A stretch of 64,000 bases of DNA from Deinococcus sp. Leaf326 (GTDB lineage: Bacteria > Deinococcota > Deinococci > Deinococcales > Deinococcaceae): the NCBI RefSeq assembly GCF_001424185.1, contig NZ_LMOM01000076.1:43879-107878 (forward strand), in the 5' to 3' direction. How positions within the stretch are numbered: position 1 is the stretch's first letter; every line of letters begins with the position of its first letter. The translations under genes and the position numbers were made by a program. Under the pieces are notes generated by a model, which searched no databases, had not been told where the DNA came from, and saw nothing but the letters and a program-made list of their open reading frames with translations. Below are positions 41,683 through 50,364 of the stretch, one piece after another.

Positions 41683-42422
41683 GGTTGTGGGGCCGAGGAA
41701 CTGCGGGCCTCTCCGGCCTCGCTGCGGTGCAGTTCGAGGGCGAGGTGCAGGGCCAGTTGCCGCCGGTGGCCGCTGAAATCGCCCAGCATTCCCCGGAGCT
41801 GTTCCATGCGGTAGTACACCGTCTGCCGGCGCACACCCAGCCGGCGCGCCGACTCGGCCACGTTGAAGTTGGTGTGGAGCAGGGCCTCCAGCGTGCCCAG
41901 CAGCGAGGCGCGTGGGCGGGCGGGTAGCGCCAGCAGCGGCGCGAGCTGCGCTTCCAGAAAGGCCACGCTGCGCCCCGTCTCGGCCAGGGCGTCGAGGAGG
42001 GGCGCCAGCGACGGCTCAGCGCCGCGGGTGGGCGGCGACAGGATACGAGCGTGCGCCGCGCGCGTGAGTTGCGCGAAGCTGACCTCCTGGCGGAACACCA
42101 CAAGTGGAAAATGGTAGAGCCGCGCCGCGCCCAGCACGGCGGGCGGAATCTCGGGCAGGTCGCGCACGAGTTCAAGGACCAGGCCGTGTGCGCCGCCCTC
42201 GGCCAGCGAGCGCAGATACCGTTCCTGCTCGGGGGCAGGGGCCGCCGCGAGCGCCGTGCCGGTGCTGATGAGCAGTTCGCCCCCTGACAGGAAGCGCGCC
42301 GCGTCCAGCACTTCGCTCACATGGGTCCAGGTGACCGGCTGGTCCAGCCCCGCGTGCCCGCACAGCACCTCCGCCCCTGCGAAGGCGGGCAGGGTGAGCA
42401 GTTCGCGCAGGGTGGGGAGCAC
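41658..42422 (-). CDS. Short PucR-family transcriptional regulator
   Basis: 254 residues. N-terminal PucR domain (MLPTLRELLTLPAFAGAEVL, TWTHVSEVLDAARFLSGGEL, PLVVFRQEVSFAQLTRAAHA) and C-terminal HTH_30 (LEALLHTNFNVAESARRLGV, RRQTVYYRMEQLRGMLGD). Full-length members have ~500 residues with a GGDEF-like middle; this one lacks that part and joins the two ends over ~40 residues. It is the last gene of the pyrimidine catabolic operon (2 nt after the hydrolase stop) and probably controls it in response to a nitrogen compound. Confidence 0.88.
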   Translation of the reverse strand: MLPTLRELLTLPAFAGAEVLCGHAGLDQPVTWTHVSEVLDAARFLSGGELLISTGTALAAAPAPEQERYLRSLAEGGAHGLVLELVRDLPEIPPAVLGAARLYHFPLVVFRQEVSFAQLTRAAHARILSPPTRGAEPSLAPLLDALAETGRSVAFLEAQLAPLLALPARPRASLLGTLEALLHTNFNVAESARRLGVRRQTVYYRMEQLRGMLGDFSGHRRQLALHLALELHRSEAGEARSSSAPQPQRDCSNT

Positions 42423-42424
42423 GC

Positions 42425-43681
42425 CTAGCGCTCCTGCACCCAGGCCATCGCCCGGGTGGTGAGGCGGTCGAGGGCCTGCACGCTCAGCGCGATGTGGTCC
42501 TCGCGCGTGTCCTCAATCTTGTTGTGCGAGATGCCCCGCAGACTCTGAACGAACAGCATCACGGTGGGCACCCCGGCGCGGGCTACCTCGGCGGCGTCAT
42601 GCAGCGGCCCGCTGGGCAGGCGGTGGGTCGTAGGGGTCACTTCCAGGATGCTCGCCTCAGCGGCAGCGATCAGTTCGGGGTGGAAGGGGATCGGTTCGAT
42701 GTTCCAGAGGGAGCCGAAGTCTACGCTGCAGCCCCCTTCCTCGGCAAAGCGGCGAGCGGCGTCCTGGGCATCGTGCCACATCGCTGCGAGCTTCCCGGCG
42801 TCGAGGTGGCGCTGGTCGAGGGTGAGTTCGCAGGTCTCGACCACGCTCGTCACGATGCCCGGCCAGGTCTTGACGCTGCCGACCGTGCACACGCCGCCGT
42901 GGCGCGCGGCAATCGCGTAGATCTCCTGTCCGAACCTGCCAGCAGCCAGGAAGGCGTCGCGGCGCACGTTCATGGGCGTGCTGCCGCTGTGGGCCGCCTG
43001 TCCCCGGAAGGTGAGGGTATGGCGCTCGACTCCCACCGTGCCCAGGACCGCGCCCAGCGGTAGGCCCAGCCCCTCCAGCACCGGCCCCTGCTCGATGTGC
43101 AGTTCGAGGTAGGCGGCGGCCTTCGCCAGTTCCGCGCGGGCCTGCGGAGCGTCCTCCAGCGTCACGCCGACCTCCCGCAGGGCGTCGCCCAGGGTCACGC
43201 CTTCCCGGTCCCGCAGTTTGGCCAGTTCGGCCACATCGAAAAACCCGCTCGCCGCACTCGACCCGTACAGGCTGCGCCCGAAGCGCGCGCCCTCCTCGTC
43301 GGCCCAGTCCACCAGCCGCAGGGTGACGGGCGGACGGCCCGCATACTGCGCCGAGACGCGCCGTAGCACTTCCAGGCCCGCCAGCACGTTCAGGCAGCCG
43401 TCGAGCCAGCCGCCGTTGGGCACGCTGTCGAGGTGCCCGCCGATGAGCAGTTCGCGCTCGGAATCGCCCTTCAGGGTCGCCCACAGGTTGCCGGCAGCGT
43501 CCTGGTGGACTTCGGCCAGTAGTTCCGCCAGCTTGTCCTTCAGAAATTGCCGGGCCGCCAGCCAGCGCGGGGTGAAGGCGACCCGCTGCGCGCCGTTCTC
43601 GTCACCGGTCAGGGCGCGCAGTTCCTTCAGCTCGGCCAGGGTGCGGGCCGGGTCCACGGCGGGGGAGGGGAGAGCGCTCAT
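42425..43681 (-). CDS. Zn-dependent N-carbamoyl amidohydrolase (beta-ureidopropionase type)
   Basis: 418 residues, M20 peptidase-like hydantoinase/carbamoylase family (AmaB/HyuC/PydC). Metal ligands in GGHLDSVPNGGWLDGCLN, WADEEGARFGRSLYGSSAAS, LHIEQGPVLE and, near the C-terminus, LPSGPLHDAAEVARAGVPTV. Splits N-carbamoyl-beta-amino acids to beta-alanine (or beta-aminoisobutyrate), CO2 and ammonia, the last step of reductive pyrimidine breakdown. Start ATG follows the binding-protein stop by two bases. The set of PreT, PreA and dihydropyrimidinase in the same operon supports ureidopropionase over amino-acid-specific carbamoylase. Confidence 0.9.
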   Translation of the reverse strand: MSALPSPAVDPARTLAELKELRALTGDENGAQRVAFTPRWLAARQFLKDKLAELLAEVHQDAAGNLWATLKGDSERELLIGGHLDSVPNGGWLDGCLNVLAGLEVLRRVSAQYAGRPPVTLRLVDWADEEGARFGRSLYGSSAASGFFDVAELAKLRDREGVTLGDALREVGVTLEDAPQARAELAKAAAYLELHIEQGPVLEGLGLPLGAVLGTVGVERHTLTFRGQAAHSGSTPMNVRRDAFLAAGRFGQEIYAIAARHGGVCTVGSVKTWPGIVTSVVETCELTLDQRHLDAGKLAAMWHDAQDAARRFAEEGGCSVDFGSLWNIEPIPFHPELIAAAEASILEVTPTTHRLPSGPLHDAAEVARAGVPTVMLFVQSLRGISHNKIEDTREDHIALSVQALDRLTTRAMAWVQER

Positions 43682-43683
43682 CC

Positions 43684-44754
43684 TTATTTCTTCCCGGTCG
43701 CGGCCTGCCAGACGCGGTAGTCCACGGCGGCGGCACTCGGGTCGCTCTTGAGGATGCCGAGCGACCTCAGCAGCGCCACGTTGGCCTTGTAGGTGGCAGG
43801 GTCGAGATACCCGGCGCGGCCCTGCAGGGTCGGCCCGGCGTTGTAGAGCTTGGCGACCTCGGCCATCTGCCAGGTCTGGTGCGCCTGGGCGCTGCTGCGC
43901 GTGCCCGACCCCTTGCAGGTGTTGCCGCAGTTGACGAGCACGATGCCCACGGCTTCACGTTGGTTGCGCACGGCGTAGTTCCAGCCTTTGATGGTGGCGC
44001 GCACCAGCCGCGCGGCGACCTCGCGTCCGCTCAGGCCGCTGCCCCTGAAGTTGGCGTTGTTCAGCGTGCGCTCGGTCGAGAACATGAGGTCTTCGAGGAG
44101 GTTGATGCCGTAGTCGGAGGTCTGGAACACCTGCAACTTGTCGAGTGAGTAGCCCAGCCCGATGATCTGGTCGAGTTCGTTGTAGGTCATGGCGGAGACG
44201 AGGTCCACCTTGCCCGGAAAGACGATGCTCGGGTCGAAGGGGTACGTCACCGCCTGCACGCTGGGGTTACTGACCGTGCTGTCGAGGCTGGTGGTCAGGC
44301 CGTACTTCTTCAACAGGGCGACGGCCGGGTACTCGTTCCCGCTGGGCCACACCCCCACCCGCTTGCCTTTGAAATCGGCCGGGGCCTTGATGCCGGAGGT
44401 CTTGAGCGAGACCAGGGTATAGCCGCTCTTCTGGAACAGCTGCGCGATGTGCACGACCGGAATGCCCTGCTGGCGGGCCGTGAGAAGGTCAGTGATCCAG
44501 GTGGTGCCGAAGTCGGCCGCGCCGGTGGCCACCGTCTGGATGGGCGACTGGTCCCCGATGGGCAGCAGTTGCACGTCCAGGCCCTCGGCCTTGTAGAAGC
44601 CCTTGGCCTGCGCCACGAAAAACCCCGCGAACTGCGCCTGCGGAAACCACTTGAGCTGGAGCTTGACGGGCACCGTCTTCGCGGCGGCCTGCGCCTGGGC
44701 GGCGGGAACGAGGGCGAGCAGCAGCAGAGAGGAGAGCAGCGCAGCGTTCTTCAT
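43684..44754 (-). CDS. ABC transporter substrate-binding protein (NMT1/THI5-like)
   Basis: 356 residues from ATG 44754 (CGGAGGTTTCACC); the open frame beyond is not coding. Signal peptide MKNAALLSSLLLLALVPAAQ with cleavage near AQAQA. NMT1/THI5-like domain: VKLQLKWFPQAQFAGFFVAQ, KGFYKAEGLDVQLLPIGDQS, VGVWPSGNEYPAVALLKKYG. This family binds pyrimidine precursors (HMP/FAMP) and related ligands; within this operon a pyrimidine, dihydropyrimidine or hydantoin ligand is likely. Confidence 0.9.
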   Translation of the reverse strand: MKNAALLSSLLLLALVPAAQAQAAAKTVPVKLQLKWFPQAQFAGFFVAQAKGFYKAEGLDVQLLPIGDQSPIQTVATGAADFGTTWITDLLTARQQGIPVVHIAQLFQKSGYTLVSLKTSGIKAPADFKGKRVGVWPSGNEYPAVALLKKYGLTTSLDSTVSNPSVQAVTYPFDPSIVFPGKVDLVSAMTYNELDQIIGLGYSLDKLQVFQTSDYGINLLEDLMFSTERTLNNANFRGSGLSGREVAARLVRATIKGWNYAVRNQREAVGIVLVNCGNTCKGSGTRSSAQAHQTWQMAEVAKLYNAGPTLQGRAGYLDPATYKANVALLRSLGILKSDPSAAAVDYRVWQAATGKK

Positions 44755-44798
44755 GGTGAAACCTCCGGGAGCGGGGAGTGGAAGGGTAGAAGCGGGTA

Positions 44799-45770
44799 TC
44801 AGGTGGGGCGGGCCGGAACGAAGCGCCGTTCGAGCGCAAGCAGCAGCAGGTAAGAGGTCACGCCCAGCACCGAGGCGACCACGATGGCGGCCCAAACGAT
44901 GTCCAGGCCGAAGCGCCCCACCTCGATCTGGATACGGAAGCCCAGCCCGCTGCCCTCGGTGCCGAAGAACTCGGCGACGATGGCGTTGATGAGGGCCAGG
45001 GTGACGCTCAGACGCAGCGCGACGAACACGAAGGGCAGCGCGGCGGGCCAGCGCGCGGTCCGGAAGGTCTGGGCCGGCGTGGCCGCGTAGGAGTGCAGCA
45101 GGTCGAGGTGGTGCGCCGAGGCGCTGTGCAGGCCGCGCACGGTGCTGAGCAGGACCGGAAACAGCACCGTGATCGCCACGACCGCCGTCTTGGATGGCCA
45201 GCCCAGCCCGATGGCCTTTACGACGACCGGCGCGAGCGCCACGATGGGCACGCTGGAGAGCAGCGCCGTGTAGGGCAGCAGCCCCCGCTCCAGAAAGCGG
45301 AAGCGCACGGCCAGCAGCCCCAGCCCCAGCCCCGCCAGCGCGCCCAGCACGAAGCCCAGCAGCGCCTCGTACACGTAGGTGGTCAGGGCGTCGCGCAGGA
45401 GCACCGTGCGGGCCGCCCAGAGTGCCGCCCCCACCCGGCTGGGCGTGGGAATGAGGCCAGGAGGCACCGCGTAGGCCCGCAGCAGCGCCTCGGCGGCCAG
45501 CAGCGCGAGCAGCAGCGCTCCGGCGGCGGGCAGCGTGCGCGCCAGCCGGCCTTCGCCCTGCGCCGCGCCCCGCAGCCCGGCCGCGCCGACCAGCAGCAGC
45601 GCCAGCGTGCCCAGCAGCCAGGGCCAGGGCGTGCCCGGAGCCTCGCCCCGGGCCAGCGCGAGGCACAGGCCCAGCAGCCCCAGCGCCGCGAGCAGCAGCA
45701 CCCCCGCACCCAGACCAGGGCTGCGCCGCGTGCCCGCCGGGGCCGCCAGGGTCAGCGGGCGGGTCGCCAC
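44799..45770 (-). CDS. ABC transporter permease 2 (SsuC/TauC type)
   Basis: 323 residues from GTG 45770, which overlaps the end of permease 1 by 19 nt. About 150 N-terminal residues carry extra hydrophobic helices (LGAGVLLLAALGLLGLCLAL, WPWLLGTLALLLVGAAGL) before the conserved BPD_transp_1 core (VYEALLGFVLGALAGLGLGL, SSVPIVALAPVVVKAIGLGW, NAIVAEFFGTEGSGLGFRIQ). Channel half of the importer. The extended N-terminus is longer than usual for this type. Confidence 0.88.
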   Translation of the reverse strand: MATRPLTLAAPAGTRRSPGLGAGVLLLAALGLLGLCLALARGEAPGTPWPWLLGTLALLLVGAAGLRGAAQGEGRLARTLPAAGALLLALLAAEALLRAYAVPPGLIPTPSRVGAALWAARTVLLRDALTTYVYEALLGFVLGALAGLGLGLLAVRFRFLERGLLPYTALLSSVPIVALAPVVVKAIGLGWPSKTAVVAITVLFPVLLSTVRGLHSASAHHLDLLHSYAATPAQTFRTARWPAALPFVFVALRLSVTLALINAIVAEFFGTEGSGLGFRIQIEVGRFGLDIVWAAIVVASVLGVTSYLLLLALERRFVPARPT

Positions 45771-46621
45771 CGCGTCACCGCCCGTTCGGCCAGCCCGACC
45801 ACGGCCACCAGCCCGATACCCAGCGCGGCGCCGTACACCATGATCACCCAGAGGGCGACCGTGTCCGAAGCGCGCGAGTTCTCGGCGAGCATCTTGCCCA
45901 GGCCGGAAAAGGAGATGGTGCTGATCTCGGCCACGATGCTGCCCACGAGCGCCGCCGTCGCCGCCACCTTGAGCGCCGTGAACAGGTACGGCAGGCTGGC
46001 GGGCAGCCGCAGTGTCCAGAACACCTGCCAAGCCGAGGCCCGGTAGGTGCGCATGAGGTCGAGCTGCAGGGCGTCCGGGCTGCGCAGCCCCTGGGCCGCT
46101 CCCACCGCGACTGGAAAGAAGGCGATGTACGCGGCGATGATCGCCTTGGGCAGGAAACCCTGCACCCCGTATTGCCCCAACAACACGGCCAGCATGGGCG
46201 CGATCGCCACAATGGGCACCGTCTGCGAGGCGACCAGCCAGGGCAGTGTGGCCCGCTCGAAGCTGCGGCTGAACACCAGCAGCGTCGCCAGCCCCAGCCC
46301 CAGCACGCTTGCCAGTGCCAGCCCCAACAGCGTCTCGCCGCCCGTCACTAGGGCGTTGTAGGGCGCGCTGGTGGGGGCCAGGGGAGGCGTGCTCAGGGTC
46401 CGGAAGCCGGCTGCAAACTGCCCCGGTGCGGGCAGTACCGGGTTGCGCAGCACCGTTGCGCACTGCCACGCCGTGCCGCAGCCCAGGTCCGCCCCGCTGC
46501 GCAGCGCCTCGTCGGCCACGCTCCGGTTGGCGATGAGCATGACCGGCCAGTACAGCACTATGGCCAGCGCGGCGACCGCCAGCATGGGCCAGAGGTTGGC
46601 GGCCGGGCGGCGGGCCGTCAC
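45752..46621 (-). CDS. ABC transporter permease 1 (SsuC/TauC type)
   Basis: 289 residues from GTG 46621; a longer frame up to 46717 would overlap the ATPase gene and adds only Arg/Pro/Gly-rich sequence. Core segments: ALVTGGETLLGLALASVLGL, QTVPIVAIAPMLAVLLGQYG, YIAFFPVAVGAAQGLRSPDA and VGSIVAEISTISFSGLGKML. A ~50-residue periplasmic loop (NRSVADEALRSGADLGCGTA...) follows helix 1. Paired with permease 2, giving a heterodimeric channel. Confidence 0.88.
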   Translation of the reverse strand: MTARRPAANLWPMLAVAALAIVLYWPVMLIANRSVADEALRSGADLGCGTAWQCATVLRNPVLPAPGQFAAGFRTLSTPPLAPTSAPYNALVTGGETLLGLALASVLGLGLATLLVFSRSFERATLPWLVASQTVPIVAIAPMLAVLLGQYGVQGFLPKAIIAAYIAFFPVAVGAAQGLRSPDALQLDLMRTYRASAWQVFWTLRLPASLPYLFTALKVAATAALVGSIVAEISTISFSGLGKMLAENSRASDTVALWVIMVYGAALGIGLVAVVGLAERAVTRWRPAR

Positions 46622-46667
46622 GCCGCGCCGCCGGGGGTGGCCTGGGGGGTGGGGAGAGGGGCAGCCC

Positions 46668-47486
46668 TCACGCGTGCCCCCGCCGCAGCAGTTCGCGGAC
46701 CTCGGTCGCCGCTGCAAAGAAGCGGGGGTCCTCGCGCGTGTCGTCGCCGCGCGGGTGGGGCAGGTCGATGGGCACGATCCCCTCGATCTTGCCGGGACGG
46801 GCCGTCATGACGACCACGCGGCTGCTCAAAAAAACGGCCTCGGAAATCGAATGGGTCACGAAGACCACCGTCTTGCCCGTCTCCCGCCACAGCCGCAGCA
46901 GTTCGAGGTTCAGCATCTCGCGCGTAATCTCGTCGAGCGCCCCGAAGGGCTCGTCCATGAACAGCAGCGGCGGGTCAAAGGCCAGCGCCCGCGCGATGCT
47001 CACCCGCTGCTGCATGCCGCCCGAGAGCTGCCAGGGGTACGACCGCTCGAACTTCTCCAGCCCCACGAGTCGCAGCATCTCGCGCGCCCTTGACTTGCGG
47101 TCGCCCGGCACGTTCATGACCTCCAGCGGCAGCAGCACGTTGTTCAGCACGTTGCGCCATTCCATCAGGGCCGGAGCCTGGAACACGTAGCCGTAGGCCC
47201 GGCGCCGGCGTGCGGCCTCTGGGGACTCGCCGCCGATCGTCAGTTCGCCGCCCGTCGGCTGGATGAGGTCGGCCATCAGCCGCAGCAGCGTGGTTTTGCC
47301 GCAGCCCGACGGCCCGATGAGCGAGATGAACTCGCCCGGCGCGATGTCGAGGTCGGCCCCCTGGAGCGCCACCGTCTGCCCCCCCGGCACCGGAAACACC
47401 ATGCCGAGGTTGCGCGCCGACACGATGGGCGCGGCGGCGGAGGAGATCGGAGACGACGGGGGGGATGTGGATACGGTGTGCGTCAC
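46668..47486 (-). CDS. ABC transporter ATPase (nitrate/sulfonate/taurine type)
   Basis: 272 residues from GTG 47486 (TTGGAGACTCCC upstream). Walker A GPSGCGKTTLLRLMADL, Q-loop FQAPALMEWRNVLNNVLLPL, signature LSGGMQQRVSIARALAFDPP, Walker B LLFMDEPFGALD and switch VTHSISEA. Powers import through the two permeases. Second half of the operon after preT, preA and the dihydropyrimidinase gene; a 92-nt gap separates it from the latter. Confidence 0.94.
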   Translation of the reverse strand: MTHTVSTSPPSSPISSAAAPIVSARNLGMVFPVPGGQTVALQGADLDIAPGEFISLIGPSGCGKTTLLRLMADLIQPTGGELTIGGESPEAARRRRAYGYVFQAPALMEWRNVLNNVLLPLEVMNVPGDRKSRAREMLRLVGLEKFERSYPWQLSGGMQQRVSIARALAFDPPLLFMDEPFGALDEITREMLNLELLRLWRETGKTVVFVTHSISEAVFLSSRVVVMTARPGKIEGIVPIDLPHPRGDDTREDPRFFAAATEVRELLRRGHA

Positions 47487-47577
47487 GGGAGTCTCCAAGA
47501 AGTCGTGAGTGGTGAGTGGAGGCAGCGGGAGGGGGCGAGCGCGGTGGTGTTTCCACTTCCCACTGCCCGTACCCCCC

Positions 47578-48942
47578 TTACCTGCGCAGCAGGTGCCCCC
47601 GCCCTGGCGTGCCCACGAACTCGCCGCCGCGGACCGCCACCTCGCCGCGCACGGTGACGATCTCGGGCCGGCCGTCGATCTCGACCCCCTCGAAGCCGCT
47701 GTAGTCGTTGTTCATGTGCGAGGTCGCCGCCGAGATCTGGCCCCGGTAGGTCGGGTCGTAGACCACCAGGTCAGCGTCGCTGCCCACGGCCACCGTTCCC
47801 TTGCGCGGGTAGAGCCCGAAAATGTGCGCGCTGCGGGTGCTCGCGGCGTCCACGAAGCGCTCCAGGCTCAGGTCGCCCCGGCTGACGCCGTAGGTGTAGA
47901 GCAGGTTCACGCGGTCCTCGATGGCCGGAATGCCGTTCGGGATTCGGGTGAAGTCGCCGTCGCCCATCTGCTTCTGCGCCACGTCGAAGGGGCAGTGGTC
48001 GGTCGCTACCGTGTCGATGTCGCCGGCCTTCAGGGCGGCCCATAGCCGTTCCTGGTTGGCCTTGTCCCGCAACGGCGGCGACATCACGTACTTGGCTCCC
48101 TCCACGCCGGGGCGCTCGGCGTAGGTCTTGTCCAGCGTCAGGTGCGGGATGACCACCTCCACGCTCAGGTTTACCCCCCGCGCCCGCGCGTCCAGAGCGG
48201 CATCCAGCGCGCGGGCGTTGCTCAGGTGCACCACGTACCCCTTCGCGCCCGTCATCTCGACGAAAGTGGCGAAGTGCGCGGTGCCCTCGGCCTCCACGCT
48301 TTCGGGGCGGCTCGGCTCGTGCCACTCGGGGCCGGTCCTGCCCTCGGCCAGCAGCTTCTGCTGGAGCTCGGCCACCAGATCGGCGTTCTCGCAGTGGGCC
48401 GTGACCACCACGCCCAGCTCGGCGGCCAGCCGGCACACCCCGTACAGCGCGTGATCGTCGATCCCGAAGGCCCCCTTGTACGCCAGGAAGACCTTGAAGG
48501 AGGTCATGCCCTCGGCGACCAGCCGGCGCAGCGTGGCCTCGGTCCCGTCGTCCCAGCGCGTCACGCCGATATGGAAAGTGTAGTCGCAGGCGCTCTGGCC
48601 CGCCGCCATGCCCGTCCAGGTCTGCCAGCCGTCTTCCAGCGCCTCGCTTCCCGCCGGGGCCAGCATCTCGATGTAGGTGGTCGTGCCGCCGATCAGGGCT
48701 GCCTGCGAGCCGGTCGCGTGCGTGTCCTTGGCAAAGGTGCCCATAAACGGCAGGTGGATGTGGACGTGCGGGTCGATGAGGCCGGGAAAGACGTACTTGC
48801 CCGCCGCGTCGATGACCTGCGCCCCCTCGGGGACGGGCAGGTGCTCGCCGATCTGGGCAATCTTCTCGCCCTCGACGAGCACGTCGGCCTTGTACCGCCG
48901 GCCGTCGGAGACGATTTCGCCGTTCTGAATGAGTAGGGTCAC
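47578..48942 (-). CDS. hydA: Dihydropyrimidinase (D-hydantoinase)
   Basis: 454 residues, GTG start with CAGGAGGCGAGACCA. Cyclic amidohydrolase: metal His pair in PGLIDPHVHIHLPFMGTF, carbamylated Lys in TSFKVFLAYKGAFGIDDHAL, AHCENADLV, YVVHLSNARAL and ATDHCPFDVAQKQMGDGDFT. Opens dihydrouracil/dihydrothymine to the N-carbamoyl-beta-amino acid, or 5-substituted hydantoins. Between preA and the ABC importer in a single operon; next enzyme in the path is the hydrolase at 42425. Confidence 0.95.
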   Translation of the reverse strand: MTLLIQNGEIVSDGRRYKADVLVEGEKIAQIGEHLPVPEGAQVIDAAGKYVFPGLIDPHVHIHLPFMGTFAKDTHATGSQAALIGGTTTYIEMLAPAGSEALEDGWQTWTGMAAGQSACDYTFHIGVTRWDDGTEATLRRLVAEGMTSFKVFLAYKGAFGIDDHALYGVCRLAAELGVVVTAHCENADLVAELQQKLLAEGRTGPEWHEPSRPESVEAEGTAHFATFVEMTGAKGYVVHLSNARALDAALDARARGVNLSVEVVIPHLTLDKTYAERPGVEGAKYVMSPPLRDKANQERLWAALKAGDIDTVATDHCPFDVAQKQMGDGDFTRIPNGIPAIEDRVNLLYTYGVSRGDLSLERFVDAASTRSAHIFGLYPRKGTVAVGSDADLVVYDPTYRGQISAATSHMNNDYSGFEGVEIDGRPEIVTVRGEVAVRGGEFVGTPGRGHLLRR

Positions 48943-48984
48943 TGGTCTCGCCTCCTGTTGATCTCTGAATGGCCCGCGCCGTCC

Positions 48985-50364
48985 CTAGTGGATCTCGAAG
49001 CCGTTCTCGGCCCGGAAGGCTTCCATCGCGCTCCACTGCTGGGTCACGGCAGGCTGCCGGGCACTTAGGTCGTCCCAGGTGACGTGCGGGCGGCCGCTGG
49101 GCACGCTGACCATCTCGATACAGCCGTCGACCGGGCACACGTTGGCGCACAGCGCGCAGCCCACACAGTCCGACTCGCGGATCACCGGGCGCGGGCGGTC
49201 CACACTGACCTCCTTGCCGCCCGCGCGCAGGTCGTAGCCGGGATCCACCTGCACGCCGCCGGGCGCGTACAGGTCAATGCACTGGTGGGCCGTGTCGTTG
49301 CAGGCCACGTAACAGAGGTTGCACCCGATGCACTTGTCGGCGTGGATGCGCGCCACCGCCTGATACCCGAGGTCGAGCTGCCCAAAGGTGCTCACCTGCG
49401 GCACGGCGCGGCCCGCTACGTCAGCGATGGTTGCAAAGCCCTTGTCGTCCATCCAGTTGCTCAGGCCGTCGATCATGTCCTCGACGATGCGGTAGCCGTA
49501 GTGCATCGCCGCCGTGCACACCTGCACCGAGGTCGCGCCCAGCAGCAGGAATTCGGCGGCGTCGCGCCATGTCTGGATGCCCCCCATGCCGCAGATGGGC
49601 ACGCCGCTGCGGCGCACGCCCTCGTCGGTCACGAGTTCGGAGAGGAGGTTCAGGGCGATGGGTTTGACTGCCGGTCCCGCGTAGCCCCCGTGCGTTCCGC
49701 GCCCGCCGATGCTCGGCGTGATCTGGAGGGTGTCAAGGTCCACCTTCATGATCGAGTTGATGGTGTTGATGAGCGACAGGGCGTTGGCCCCGCCCGCCAG
49801 GGCCGCGTGTGCCGGCTCGGTGATCCGGGTGATGTTCGGCGTGAGCTTCACGATCACCGGCAGCCGGGTCACACTGGTGACCCAGTGGGTATTCAGCTCG
49901 CACATCTCGGGCACCTGCCCGACGGCTGCGCCCATGCCGCGCTCGCTCATGCCCTGGGGGCAGCCGTAGTTCAGCTCGATGCCGTCGGCCCCAGTGTCCT
50001 CGATCATCATCACGATGTCGCGCCACGCCTGCGGATCGGCGTCCACCATCGCCGAGACGATCACGGCGCGGTCGGGCCACATCCGCTTGACCTCGGCAAT
50101 CTCGCGCAGGTTCACGTCCAGCGGGCGGTCGGAGATGAGCTCGACGTTGTTGATCGCCAGCAGGCGCTGTCCGCCCAGCGACAGGCCGCTGTAGCGGTTG
50201 GAGATGTTCAGGACCGGTGCCCCGATGGTCTTCCAGACCGCGCCGCCCCAGCCGTACTCGAAGGCGCGGTGAATCTGCGCGCCCGAGTTGGTGGGCGGCG
50301 CCGAGGCCAGCCAGAAGGGATTGGGCGCGCGGATGCCCGCAAAATTCACGCTCAGGTCAGCCAT
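48985..50364 (-). CDS. preA: NAD-dependent dihydropyrimidine dehydrogenase subunit PreA
   Basis: 459 residues. FMN barrel of the dihydroorotate dehydrogenase type (ADLSVNFAGIRAPNPFWLAS, GADGIELNYGCPQGMSERGM, the latter with the catalytic Cys) followed by a C-terminal ferredoxin domain with two 4Fe-4S motifs (CIGCNLCYVAC and CVGCALCANVC). Reduces uracil and thymine with electrons from PreT. ATG with GGAGAACACCC, overlapping preT by 8 nt. Cytoplasmic heterotetramer by analogy with E. coli PreTA. Confidence 0.95.
   Translation of the reverse strand: MADLSVNFAGIRAPNPFWLASAPPTNSGAQIHRAFEYGWGGAVWKTIGAPVLNISNRYSGLSLGGQRLLAINNVELISDRPLDVNLREIAEVKRMWPDRAVIVSAMVDADPQAWRDIVMMIEDTGADGIELNYGCPQGMSERGMGAAVGQVPEMCELNTHWVTSVTRLPVIVKLTPNITRITEPAHAALAGGANALSLINTINSIMKVDLDTLQITPSIGGRGTHGGYAGPAVKPIALNLLSELVTDEGVRRSGVPICGMGGIQTWRDAAEFLLLGATSVQVCTAAMHYGYRIVEDMIDGLSNWMDDKGFATIADVAGRAVPQVSTFGQLDLGYQAVARIHADKCIGCNLCYVACNDTAHQCIDLYAPGGVQVDPGYDLRAGGKEVSVDRPRPVIRESDCVGCALCANVCPVDGCIEMVSVPSGRPHVTWDDLSARQPAVTQQWSAMEAFRAENGFEIH

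Noticed and set aside
44799..46469. 556-residue minus-strand frame spanning both permease genes
   Set aside because: Only the part after 45770 is coding in this frame; the upstream part is a shifted reading of permease 1.
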